A stretch of DNA of 64,000 bases from assembly GCA_046331225.1 (NCBI GenBank), contig JAXLRF010000013.1, positions 54,893-118,892 of the forward strand, given 5' to 3'. The notes beneath the pieces are model-generated. The model was not told where the DNA came from and searched no databases. It was given only the letters and a program-made list of their open reading frames with translations. The translations under genes and the position numbers were made by a program. Below are positions 49,836 through 58,194 of this stretch, piece after piece; position 1 is the stretch's first letter; each line of letters starts with the position of its first letter. The stretch comes from VFMC01 sp046331225 (GTDB lineage Bacteria; Actinomycetota; Acidimicrobiia; Acidimicrobiales; Ilumatobacteraceae).

Positions 49836-51065
49836 TTACGCGTCGATCAGGGTGCCGCTGAAGCTGGCGGTCGGCTGGCAGCCGGGGGCACCCGGCTGGC
49901 CGACGAGCGTGCACGTCACCTGGAAGGCGACGACGTCGCCGGCGACGAGCTCGATCGGCGTGCGCAGCGAGAGCTGGAAGTCGTAGCCGTCCTGGCGGTC
50001 GATCAGGTTGAACGGGAACGAGGTGCCGGCACCGATGGTGAGGATCGCGCTGCCCTCGTCGTTGAACGGGTTGCGCACCTGGATGTCGGTGATCCGCAGC
50101 TTCTTGCCGTCGGGCACGGTGTACACCGACGGCTCGCCGGTCTCGTTCACCGCGACGCTGGTCGGCAACGACACGAACTTCGGGTCGCCCTCGATCGTGG
50201 TGGCACCCCCGCCGTTCGACGGCGCCTCGGGCAGGGTGGTCGAGGTGACCGGTTGCGACGCGTCGGTGGTGACGGTGACCGTCGGCAGGTCGATCTTCGA
50301 CACGGCCTCGTCGGCGGCGTCGTCGATGGCCGGCTTCACCACGCCGAACCAGGCGCCGGCGATGGCGCCCAGCGTGATCAGCACGCCGGCGGTGCGGACA
50401 CCGATGCGGTCGGGCAGCACGGGGCCCTGCACGAACGTGCCGGTGGCCGACGCGGTGGGCGCGCCCTGCTGGTCGGCGTCGACCCGGAACGGGATCGTGC
50501 GTGCCCGCCGCTCCCATTGGCGCTTCGAGGCCTTCAGCTTGAGCCGCACCAGCTGGCTGCCGCCGGGTTCGATGCCGAGCGCGGGCGGGTCGAAGTCGCC
50601 CTCGAGCCGGCCGGTCGGGTCGATCAGGTGCATGCGACAGCTCGCCTGCGCGTTGCCCTTGTTCTCGACCATCACCTCGTAGGTGGCGCGGCGACGGGCG
50701 CGCAGCGCCGGCTGCAGCATGGTGACGATGCGGTCGTAGGTGCTCGCGACGTGCAGCGTGACCTCGGCCTGCTCGATGTCGTCGGGGTCGCTCTGGGGTA
50801 CCACGCGCACACCGAGTGCCGTGGGGCCGGCGGTGGTGCCTGCCAGCCGGGGCGGCGACACCTCGACCTGCACGGTCTCCTGCGAGCCGCCGAACAGCGT
50901 GACGTAGGCCGGGCGGATCGTGCTCCATGCGGCCGCCAGGCCGGTGGGCGACAGCGAGAAGCTCTCGGTGACGTTGCCGAGGTTGGTGATCGTGAGCGCG
51001 AGCTTGACCGAGCTGCCGGGCTCGATGTCGGCCTCGTTGTGCGCGAACCACGCCTGGACGGTCAC
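49836..51065 (-). CDS. Uncharacterised membrane-anchored protein with Ig-like domains
   Basis: A 409-residue protein. The N-terminal 200 residues contain two Ig-like folds of the NEW1/hydrolase-associated type (MTVQAWFAHNEADIEPGSSVKLALTITNLGNVTESFS...), then a transmembrane helix at about residues 225-245 (RTAGVLITLGAIAGAWFGVV), a Thr-rich linker, and an extracellular beta domain (about 310-409). No signal peptide, so the N-terminal half is probably cytoplasmic. GTG 51065 is used because TACCCT (complement of 51074-51079) lies 8 nt before it. It is probably followed by the LuxR gene on the same strand, 35 bp downstream. Confidence 0.8.
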   Translation of the reverse strand: MTVQAWFAHNEADIEPGSSVKLALTITNLGNVTESFSLSPTGLAAAWSTIRPAYVTLFGGSQETVQVEVSPPRLAGTTAGPTALGVRVVPQSDPDDIEQAEVTLHVASTYDRIVTMLQPALRARRRATYEVMVENKGNAQASCRMHLIDPTGRLEGDFDPPALGIEPGGSQLVRLKLKASKRQWERRARTIPFRVDADQQGAPTASATGTFVQGPVLPDRIGVRTAGVLITLGAIAGAWFGVVKPAIDDAADEAVSKIDLPTVTVTTDASQPVTSTTLPEAPSNGGGATTIEGDPKFVSLPTSVAVNETGEPSVYTVPDGKKLRITDIQVRNPFNDEGSAILTIGAGTSFPFNLIDRQDGYDFQLSLRTPIELVAGDVVAFQVTCTLVGQPGAPGCQPTASFSGTLIDA

Positions 51066-51131
51066 GGGCGATCAGGGTACCGGGTCACCCGCGGACGATC
51101 GGGGCACCCGCGGCCCGCACGAGCTGCCACG

Positions 51132-52718
51132 TCAGCGGAACACGATGCGGTCGCGACCCTCGCGCTTCGCGATGTGCAGCGCCTCGCCGGCGGCCGCGAG
51201 CACGCGCTGCACGTCGTCGGCGCCGCTGCCGACGGCCACGCCGATCGAGGCGGTCACCTTCGCGTCGGCGGGCAGGCCCTGCCACGGTCGGCTCGAGATG
51301 AGCGTGCGCACCCGCTCGAACATCGTGCGTGCGTCACCGGGCGAGGTCTCCTTCAGCACGATGACGAACTCGTCGCCACCGAGGCGGATCACCGAATCGC
51401 CGCGGCGGCAGATGCGCTGCAGGATGCCGGCCAGCTCCTGCAGCAGCGAGTCGCCGTGCTCGTAGCTGTGGTCGTCGTTGACGGCCTTGAAGCCATCGAG
51501 GTCGAGCAGGGCGACGCACACGGGCGCGCACTGTTCGAGCACCTGGGGCAACCAGTGGTGCAGGAACCGCCGGTTCGGCAGGTTGGTGAGCGGATCGGTC
51601 TCGCTGATCGTGGCGGTGTCGCGCAGCGACACACCGAGGCGCACGTGCTCCCACCGGGCTTCGCGCTCGCGGCGCAGCGCGATGGTGACGCCCTCGAACT
51701 GCATGTTCATCACCTCGCGGGCCTCGTCGTAGCGACCGCTCTCCCAGAGGATGTCGATGCTCACACGAGCCGACGACTTGAGGTACGTGCCGATGTTGAG
51801 CTCCTTGCCCAACGATGCGGCCTCGAAGATGAGCTCGAGCACGCTCGGGTCGTGTTCGAGGTTCCAGCGCGCGACGGCCTCGCCGACCATCGCCACCACC
51901 TCGCACTCGGTGAGTTCGTGCTTTTCGGCGAGCTCGCGGCAGCGGCGTGCGTCGTCGAGCGCGGCGTCGTGGTGGCCGATCGCGTTGAGCAGCACGCTGC
52001 GGTGGGCGAGCGCCGTGGCCTCGGTGACCACCTCGCGGTCGCTCGGGCCGTCGAGTGCGGCGGTGGCCGCGTAGATGCCGTCGTGCAGGTGCCGCGACAC
52101 GGCGTCGGGATCGCCGGCGTAGTTCATCGCCATGTGGAACGCGGAGGCCATGTTGGCGTACGTGAACGCGCGCTCGGCGTCGTCGGGCGCCAGGCGCAGC
52201 GCCCGGTCGTACAGCTCGATCGCCGGCAGCGGGAAGTCGCACCGCTGGTAGGTGACCGCCATGTTGTGGATCACGTGGTAGTACGCGGGATCGTTCGGTA
52301 CGCGCAACAACACGTACATCGCCTCGGCCAGCTTCTCGTTGGCCTCGGCGTACTCGTTGCGCAGCATGTGCATCTCGACCTGCAGGCCGAGGGCGTCGGC
52401 GAGCTCGGCGTAGCACTCCTCGGTGCGGGCCTCCTTGGCCACCTCGGTGGCCAGTTGCTCGGCCGCGCTGCGGTCGTCGACCTGCAGCCGGCAGTGGGCC
52501 TCGCGCATGGTGAGGTGCAGCCGCTCCTCCACGGTGAACGCCTCGCGGGCGGCCTCGTGGTACAGATCGGCGGCGCGGAGGTAGAAGCCCTGCGAGCGCG
52601 CCGCGTTGGCGAGCGCCTCGAGACCGTGCATGTCGGTGAGCGCGCCCGCCACCCTGCCCGCCGAGGGGGGAAGGCCCAGCTGGGCTGCCGCGCTCGACGG
52701 GGTGAGCTCGCTCGTCAT
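51132..52718 (-). CDS. Diguanylate cyclase (GGDEF) with TPR-like sensor
   Basis: A 528-residue soluble protein. Residues 1-340: TPR-like helical repeats (LYHEAAREAFTVEERLHLTMREAHCRLQ, ELYDRALRLAPDDAERAFTYANMASAFH...). Residues 365-528: GGDEF domain with DPLTNLPNRRFLHHWL, LLDLDGFKAVND, the catalytic RLGGDEFVI, and a RRGD inhibitory I-site exactly five residues before it. The active site is intact and product inhibition is expected. No EAL domain. It makes c-di-GMP from two GTP; the TPR part probably senses a partner. GGAAGG lies 12 nt before the ATG. It is divergent from hemB. Confidence 0.92.
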   Translation of the reverse strand: MTSELTPSSAAAQLGLPPSAGRVAGALTDMHGLEALANAARSQGFYLRAADLYHEAAREAFTVEERLHLTMREAHCRLQVDDRSAAEQLATEVAKEARTEECYAELADALGLQVEMHMLRNEYAEANEKLAEAMYVLLRVPNDPAYYHVIHNMAVTYQRCDFPLPAIELYDRALRLAPDDAERAFTYANMASAFHMAMNYAGDPDAVSRHLHDGIYAATAALDGPSDREVVTEATALAHRSVLLNAIGHHDAALDDARRCRELAEKHELTECEVVAMVGEAVARWNLEHDPSVLELIFEAASLGKELNIGTYLKSSARVSIDILWESGRYDEAREVMNMQFEGVTIALRREREARWEHVRLGVSLRDTATISETDPLTNLPNRRFLHHWLPQVLEQCAPVCVALLDLDGFKAVNDDHSYEHGDSLLQELAGILQRICRRGDSVIRLGGDEFVIVLKETSPGDARTMFERVRTLISSRPWQGLPADAKVTASIGVAVGSGADDVQRVLAAAGEALHIAKREGRDRIVFR

Positions 52719-52757
52719 GCTGCCGCCTTCCGGGCCGAGCCCGTACGATGCGGGGTC

Positions 52758-53747
52758 GTGGCAACGTTCCCCGTGCAGCGCCCCCGCCGGTTGCGCTCCT
52801 CGTCCGCCCTGCGCGACCTGGTGGCCGAGACCCGGCTCCACCCCGGCCAGCTGGTGGCACCGCTGTTCGTGCGCGAGGGCATCGACGCCCCGCAACCGAT
52901 CGCGTCGCTGCCCGGCGTGGTGCAGCACACCCGCGCGAGCCTGCTCGCCGAGGTGCGCGAGCTCGCCGATCTGGGCGTGGGCGCGATCATTCTGTTCGGT
53001 ATTCCTTCCACCAAGGACTCCATCGGCAGCGGGGCGTTCGACCCTGAGGGGATTGTGCAGCTCGCCCTCGCCGATGCCAGGGAGGCGGTGGGGGATCGGA
53101 TGGTGGTGATGGCCGACCTGTGCGTCGACGAGTACACCGATCACGGGCACTGCGGCATCGTCGACGCCCGCGGTTCGGTCGACAACGACCGCACGCTCGA
53201 GGTGTACGCGAGGATCGCGATCGCCCAGGCCCGGGCCGGCGCGCACGTGGTGGCGCCGAGCGGGATGATGGACGGACAGGTGGGCGTGATCCGGCGGGCG
53301 CTCGACGCCGAGGGCTTCGGCGAGGTGTCGATCCTGGCCTATTCGGCCAAGTACGCGAGCGGCCTGTACGGACCGTTCCGCGAGGCGGTCGACTGCACGA
53401 TCGTCGGTGGTGGCGACCGCAAGGGCTACCAGCAGGACTGGCGCAACGGCCCACGCGAGGCGCTGCGCGAGGTGTTCGCCGACCTCGACCAGGGTGCCGA
53501 CATGGTGATGGTCAAGCCGGCGCTCAGCTACCTCGACGTGATCTCGGCGGTGCGCCAGGCGGTCGACGTGCCGGTCGCGGCGTATCACGTGAGCGGCGAG
53601 TACTCGATGATCAAGGCCGCCGCGGCCAACGGGTGGATCGACCACGACGTCGTGGCGACCGAGCAGCTGACGGCGATCCGTCGTGCCGGCGCCGACATCG
53701 TCCTCACCTATTTCGCGCGCTGGTTCGCCGAGCGCAGCGCGAGCTGA
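52758..53747 (+). CDS. hemB: Porphobilinogen synthase (ALA dehydratase)
   Basis: A 329-residue enzyme joining two 5-aminolevulinate molecules to porphobilinogen. The active-site lysines are in ILAYSAKYASGLYGPFR and MVMVKPALSYLDVI, and the flap/metal region reads DLCVDEYTDHGHCG. The usual zinc ligands CxC...C are here C-V-D...C: the middle Cys is Asp, so zinc binding is probably altered or replaced by Mg. GTG 52758 is 8 nt after TACGAT (52744-52749). It is followed by hemL after 20 bp. Confidence 0.95.
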   Translation: MATFPVQRPRRLRSSSALRDLVAETRLHPGQLVAPLFVREGIDAPQPIASLPGVVQHTRASLLAEVRELADLGVGAIILFGIPSTKDSIGSGAFDPEGIVQLALADAREAVGDRMVVMADLCVDEYTDHGHCGIVDARGSVDNDRTLEVYARIAIAQARAGAHVVAPSGMMDGQVGVIRRALDAEGFGEVSILAYSAKYASGLYGPFREAVDCTIVGGGDRKGYQQDWRNGPREALREVFADLDQGADMVMVKPALSYLDVISAVRQAVDVPVAAYHVSGEYSMIKAAAANGWIDHDVVATEQLTAIRRAGADIVLTYFARWFAERSAS

Positions 53748-53767
53748 CCCGAGATCCGGAGCACGCC

Positions 53768-55114
53768 ATGAGCGACCAGAGCGACCAGCACGACCAGAGC
53801 GACCAGAGCGACCAGAGCGACGACGAGCGCATCCCGATGACCAACGCCGGGCTGTTCGCCCGCTCGTGCGACGTCATCCCCGGCGGTGTCAACTCGAGCA
53901 TCCGCGCCTTCAAGGCGGTCGGTGGCACGCCGTATCTGGTGGCGCACGCCGAAGGTCCGTTCGTGTGGGACGTCGAGGGCACCCGCTACATCGACCTGGT
54001 GCAGAGCTACGGGGCGATCATCCTCGGCCACGCACATCCCGCGGTCACCGCGGCGATCAGCGCAGCGGCGCGCAGCGGCACGTCGTACGGTGCGCCCACG
54101 CCGGGCGAGATGCTGCTCGCCGAGGCGATCCGCGACCGCGTGCCGAGCTGCGAGCGCGTGCGGCTCATGAACAGCGGCACCGAGGCGACGTCCACCGCGG
54201 TGCGCCTCGCCAGAGGGTTCACCGGCCGCGACCGCATCGTGATCTTCCACGGCAACTTCCACGGTGCCACCGACGCGCTGCTCGCGGCGGGCGGCAGCGG
54301 TGTGGCGACGCTGGGCCTGCCCGGCACGGCCGGTGTGCCGGCCAGCGCTGTGGCCAACACGATGGTGGTGCCGTACAACGTGGTGCCCGAGCTCGACGAC
54401 CAGGTGGCCGCCGTGTTCGTCGAGCCCGTCGCCGCGAACATGGGTGTGGTGGCGCCGGCGCCGGGGTTCCTCGCCGGGCTGCGCGCCGAGTGCGACCGGG
54501 TGGGTGCGCTGCTGGTGTTCGACGAGGTGATCACCGGCTTCCGACTCGGACGTGGCGGTGCGCAGGCGAAGTACGACGTGCAGCCCGACCTCACCACGTT
54601 CGGCAAGGTGATCGGCGGTGGCCTGCCGATCGGCGCGGTCGGCGGTCGCCGCGACGTGATGGAGACGCTGTCGCCGCTCGGCAAGGTGTTCCACGCGGGC
54701 ACTCTGGCCGGCAACCCGCTCGCCACGGCGGCCGGGCGTGCGGCGCTGGCCGAGCTGACCGGCGACGTGTACATGGAGCTGCTCGCCCGGGCCCGCAAGC
54801 TGTCGGCGCTGCTGCGCGACGCCTGCGCCGCGGCCGGCCTGCCGGCGCAGTTCCCGGTGGTCGGCTCGCTCGTCGGCATGCACTTCGGCACGGCGCTCGG
54901 CAACGCCGCGCCGACGAACTTCGACGAGGCGAAGACCACCGACGATCACTTGTACGCCGCGTTCTTCCACGCGATGCTGCGCGAGGGCGTGGCGCTGGCG
55001 CCGGGCGCGTACGAGGCGTTGTTCGTCGGCCTCGCCCACACCGACGAGGTGATCGACGAGATCGGTGCTGCCGCAGCACGGGCTGCCGCGGCCGTGATGC
55101 GCGACCGCGGCTGA
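53768..55114 (+). CDS. hemL: Glutamate-1-semialdehyde 2,1-aminomutase
   Basis: A 448-residue PLP-dependent aminomutase making 5-aminolevulinate from glutamate-1-semialdehyde (C5 route, as fits hemA). PLP lysine is in TTFGKVIGGGLPIGAVGG; the substrate region has MNSGTEATSTAVRLARG and FDEVITGFR. The N-terminus (MSDQSDQHDQSDQSDQSDDERIP) is an unusual acidic extension made by a 9-bp tandem repeat before the family start MTNAGLFARSCDVIPGGVNS. If translation begins at the downstream ATG 53837, the extension would be lost. It follows hemB in one transcription unit. Confidence 0.95.
   Translation: MSDQSDQHDQSDQSDQSDDERIPMTNAGLFARSCDVIPGGVNSSIRAFKAVGGTPYLVAHAEGPFVWDVEGTRYIDLVQSYGAIILGHAHPAVTAAISAAARSGTSYGAPTPGEMLLAEAIRDRVPSCERVRLMNSGTEATSTAVRLARGFTGRDRIVIFHGNFHGATDALLAAGGSGVATLGLPGTAGVPASAVANTMVVPYNVVPELDDQVAAVFVEPVAANMGVVAPAPGFLAGLRAECDRVGALLVFDEVITGFRLGRGGAQAKYDVQPDLTTFGKVIGGGLPIGAVGGRRDVMETLSPLGKVFHAGTLAGNPLATAAGRAALAELTGDVYMELLARARKLSALLRDACAAAGLPAQFPVVGSLVGMHFGTALGNAAPTNFDEAKTTDDHLYAAFFHAMLREGVALAPGAYEALFVGLAHTDEVIDEIGAAAARAAAAVMRDRG
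53774..53818 (+). repeat. 9-bp tandem repeat encoding Ser-Asp-Gln in the hemL N-terminus
   Basis: Five units of GACCAGAGC (one variant GACCAGCAC) give an SDQ-type acidic N-terminal extension of hemL, a region absent from ordinary HemL proteins. Slippage could change its length. Confidence 0.85.
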
Positions 55115-55129
55115 CACGGTCGGGTCGCG

Positions 55130-56374
55130 ATGGCGGACCACCGGCGCAGCTACGCAGCCTTCGACCGCGCCGACGTCGCGGACGCGAAGCGCGGGTGTCC
55201 CGAGTGGTCGTTGCAGCCGTGGGCGCACGCGCGCGGCTTGGAGTACCTCGGCTCGAAGTTGCCCGGTGCGCTGTCGCCCGTGCTGCCGGTGTGGGAGCAG
55301 TACGTGTTCAACCTGTGCCGCGGGGTCGTCGCGCCCGGCCGGCTGGGTGTGGTGCTGCACGAGCTCGAGGAGGTCGGCGCCGACGGCGAGGGCAGCCCGT
55401 CGATGGGTGGCACCTTCTGGTCGGTGCGCCACTACGGCAAGAGCGCCGGGCTGCTCGCGTTCACGACCGGGATCGAGCTGCGCGGTCCGGTGAACGAGCC
55501 GTTCGCCGCCGACTCGTTCTGGATCCCGGCCACGAAGGTCGCAGTACGGGTGCCCGAGTCGGTGCTGTTGCCGCGCATCGTGATCCGCACGTCCGAACGG
55601 ATGAGCCTCTGGGGCGATCCGAAGCTCGACGACGGCGGGCTGCCCGGCTTCAAGATGCACGGCAGCGACGCGATCGACGACGCGCAGCGCCTGGCGATCG
55701 CACAGGCCGCGCGACCACTCGGGTCGTTGGGTGCCACCTACGCGGGGCTGCACGTCGAGAAAGGTGCCGTCGCCGTGTTCCGCAACGGCTTCGTCGCCGA
55801 CCCGGCTGCGCTCGACACGATGGGCCGGGCCGCGGTCGCCGTCGCCGAGGGCCTCGCCGCGCTGGCGTGGCAGCGTGCCGCACCGGCACCGTTCGACACC
55901 GCGTTGCCGCCGCCCGACGGACGCACCTGGTGGGCGGGGTGGACCGGTCCGGCCGCGCACGAGTCGGAGGCGTTCGGGCAGGTGGCCCGCGAGTTCGGCA
56001 TGACGCACGAGGACCCGCTCGCGTACCACCGGATCCAGCCCCGCTGCCCGGTGCCGGGTCGAGCCCTCGGGGTGCTGCGGGGGCTGATCCCGGGCACGGT
56101 GACGATGGGTCGGGTCGGGTTCTTCGACCAGGGCCGGCACACGTCGGGCACCTACCGCACCGCGCTGTTCGCCGCTGCCCGCGAGGGGGTGTCCACGCCC
56201 GTGGGTGGGCACCTCGACCCGACCTCCGACATGTACGTCGAGGTCGTCGACGGTGTGGCGTACGCCTGGCCGCGCACCCGATCGGCCGGGGCGTTGCAGG
56301 CGGCCCCCACCGTGGCCAGGGGCGTCGAGGTGCTGCACCGTCTGGGCCTCGTCGAGTTCGCTCCGCGCACCTGA
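55130..56374 (+). CDS. Uncharacterised conserved actinobacterial protein
   Basis: A 414-residue soluble protein with no family I can name. Notable stretches are FDRADVADAKRGCPEWSLQPWAHARGLEYLGSKLPGAL, PGRLGVVLHELEEVG, and GGTFWSVRHYGKSAG; it has no transmembrane helix and no known catalytic motif. It starts 15 bp after hemL and may be in the hemB-hemL transcript. The role is unknown. Confidence 0.75.
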   Translation: MADHRRSYAAFDRADVADAKRGCPEWSLQPWAHARGLEYLGSKLPGALSPVLPVWEQYVFNLCRGVVAPGRLGVVLHELEEVGADGEGSPSMGGTFWSVRHYGKSAGLLAFTTGIELRGPVNEPFAADSFWIPATKVAVRVPESVLLPRIVIRTSERMSLWGDPKLDDGGLPGFKMHGSDAIDDAQRLAIAQAARPLGSLGATYAGLHVEKGAVAVFRNGFVADPAALDTMGRAAVAVAEGLAALAWQRAAPAPFDTALPPPDGRTWWAGWTGPAAHESEAFGQVAREFGMTHEDPLAYHRIQPRCPVPGRALGVLRGLIPGTVTMGRVGFFDQGRHTSGTYRTALFAAAREGVSTPVGGHLDPTSDMYVEVVDGVAYAWPRTRSAGALQAAPTVARGVEVLHRLGLVEFAPRT

Positions 56375-56414
56375 CCGGCCGTCGTCGTGCCCGCCGCCTA
56401 GCCTCGACTCGCGT

Positions 56415-57134
56415 ATGCGGCAGTTCTTCACCCTCGGGTTCTGGCTGTCGTTGCTCGCGCTCGCGGGGCTCACGTTCGGGTTGCTCGCGATCGTGCGCGA
56501 CGACGACCCGGTCGACGAGGTGGTCGCGGTGACGTCGCCGACCGAGCGCGAGATCGACCTGATCGCGATGGTGTTCGCCGCGCAGGCGGACGACGACTTC
56601 GCGATCGTCGATGGGCGCGCCACCAAGAACATGCAGATCCGTGTCGACGGCTTCCGCTGGATCGACATCATGGGCGGCACCCCGGGCGAGAACCGGTGTG
56701 CCGAGCTCGCCGAGCTGGCGCGGTGCGCGGTGGCCGTCGATCTGCTGGGCGAGGCGGTGCTCTGGTTCTCGATCATCCCGTTGTCGCCGCGCAACCTGGT
56801 CGACCTGCCGGCGCCGGTGGCGTTCCGTGAAGGCGGCAAGCTGCAGCTGGCGAACGACTGGATCGTGCCGCACGCCGACATCGTGCGGCGCGACTGCGAG
56901 GAGGACACCTCGTCGCTCACCGACTTCATGGACCAGTTCGGCGAGCGGGCCACCTCGGTGTTCAGTCTCGACGAGCAGCAGGTGGTGCGCGTGGTGTGCG
57001 ACCCCGACGCCGCCGATCCCGGCTCGACCGTCCCCGCGTCGGTCCCGGCATCGGTCCCGGTGTCGGTGCCTGCGTCGGTGGCGCCGTCGGTGCCCGTGTC
57101 GGTGCCGGCCTCCGTCGCCCCGACCACTCCCTGA
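56415..57134 (+). CDS. Membrane-anchored hypothetical protein with PxSV-type tail
   Basis: A 239-residue protein with an N-terminal transmembrane helix (FFTLGFWLSLLALAGLTFGLLAIVR), an extracytoplasmic mixed domain with Cys residues (NRCAELAELARCAVAV and VRRDCEEDTSS), and a C-terminal low-complexity tail of repeated (V)P(A/V)S units from a 12-nt repeat (about 57028-57110). TAGCCT (56399-56404) ends 10 nt before the ATG. Function unknown; the tail may sit in the cell wall. Confidence 0.78.
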   Translation: MRQFFTLGFWLSLLALAGLTFGLLAIVRDDDPVDEVVAVTSPTEREIDLIAMVFAAQADDDFAIVDGRATKNMQIRVDGFRWIDIMGGTPGENRCAELAELARCAVAVDLLGEAVLWFSIIPLSPRNLVDLPAPVAFREGGKLQLANDWIVPHADIVRRDCEEDTSSLTDFMDQFGERATSVFSLDEQQVVRVVCDPDAADPGSTVPASVPASVPVSVPASVAPSVPVSVPASVAPTTP

Positions 57135-57161
57135 GCGACGGCCGAGCGGTACGTTGCGGCG

Positions 57162-58175
57162 ATGACCGAGTCGCCACGCGATCTGCCCTCGTACCGCGAC
57201 CTGCCCCGCCGCGGCGGGTTGCCCGCCAGCTGGGGTCTGTGGGGTGCCGACGGCACCGACCACTTCGGCTGCCTCAACCTGCTCACGCCCGAACGGGTCG
57301 TCGCCGCCGCCCGGCTGGTGCAGACCGGCCGGGTGTTCGCGCTCAACTGGAGCATGCGGTTGCCCGACCCGCCGCTGTTCGACCGCGAGCCGTTCGAGCA
57401 CGTCGTCACCGGTGGCGCGACGAGCACCAGCCACGACGACGTGCTGCACCACTGGAACACCCAGTCGTCGTCGCAGTGGGACGGCTTCCGCCACATCCGC
57501 AACCACGCGGCGATGGCCGACGAACCGGGCACGGGCCACTACGGCGCGGTGCCCGACGAGCAGCACGGCATCCACCACTGGGCCGAGCGCGGCATCGTCG
57601 GCCGCGCGGTGCTCGCCGACGTCGGCCGCTGGCGCGAGCAGGTGGGTCGGCCGCTCCGGTACGACCAGCCCGATCCGATCGAGCCCGACGAGATCGCCGA
57701 GTGCCTGGCGGCGCAGGGCACCGAGCTGCAGCAGGGCGACGTCCTGCTGCTGCGCACCGGCTGGGTCGGCTGGTACGAGCAGCAGCCCGACGACGTGCGC
57801 TCACGGCTCGCCCGCACCGAGCACCTGGTGTCGCCCGGGCTGCGGAGTGGCGAGCACCTGGCCGAGGTGTTGTGGGACCTGCACATCGCGGCGATCGGGT
57901 GCGACAACCCGGCGGTCGAGGTGTGGCCGCCCGGGGTGCTGAGCTCGCCCGACCACGAGGCCGAGGTGCGCGCCGACCGACGCCGGTTGCACGAGATCTT
58001 CACGCACACCCTGCTGCTGCCGATGCTCGGCCTGCCGCTCGGCGAGATGTGGACGCTCGAGGCACTGGCCGCCGACTGCGCGGCGGACGGGCGTTACGAG
58101 TGCCTGTTCACCAGCGCGCCGATCAACCTGCCGGCCGGGGTGGCGAGCCCGCCCAACGCGCTGGCGATCAAGTAG
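57162..58175 (+). CDS. Cyclase-family protein (kynurenine formamidase-like)
   Basis: A 337-residue protein of the putative cyclase family. It opens with RRGGLPASWGLWGADGTDHFGCLNLLTPERV and contains LHHWNTQSSSQWDGFRHIRNHAAM, which resembles the metal-binding region of kynurenine formamidase-type cyclases, and a later LLLRTGWVGWYEQQ. Many members are hydrolases of cyclic amides or esters. TACGTT (57150-57155) ends 6 nt before the ATG. It is followed by an SDR gene after 19 bp, so a paired substrate pathway is likely. Confidence 0.82.
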   Translation: MTESPRDLPSYRDLPRRGGLPASWGLWGADGTDHFGCLNLLTPERVVAAARLVQTGRVFALNWSMRLPDPPLFDREPFEHVVTGGATSTSHDDVLHHWNTQSSSQWDGFRHIRNHAAMADEPGTGHYGAVPDEQHGIHHWAERGIVGRAVLADVGRWREQVGRPLRYDQPDPIEPDEIAECLAAQGTELQQGDVLLLRTGWVGWYEQQPDDVRSRLARTEHLVSPGLRSGEHLAEVLWDLHIAAIGCDNPAVEVWPPGVLSSPDHEAEVRADRRRLHEIFTHTLLLPMLGLPLGEMWTLEALAADCAADGRYECLFTSAPINLPAGVASPPNALAIK

Positions 58176-58194
58176 CAGCGGAGAGAGGACGGAC

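Noticed and set aside
47107..51051. A single open frame of 1,314 codons on the minus strand spanning the LuxR regulator and the following gene
   Set aside because: The C-terminal part is the LuxR regulator, but its first 400 codons are Arg/His-rich shadow of the 409-residue protein. The true start is ATG 49800 with TACACT upstream.
49830..53747. A plus-strand open frame of about 1,300 codons ending in hemB
   Set aside because: Only the last 329 codons have hemB motifs. The rest is antisense to the membrane protein and the diguanylate cyclase, with shadow composition.
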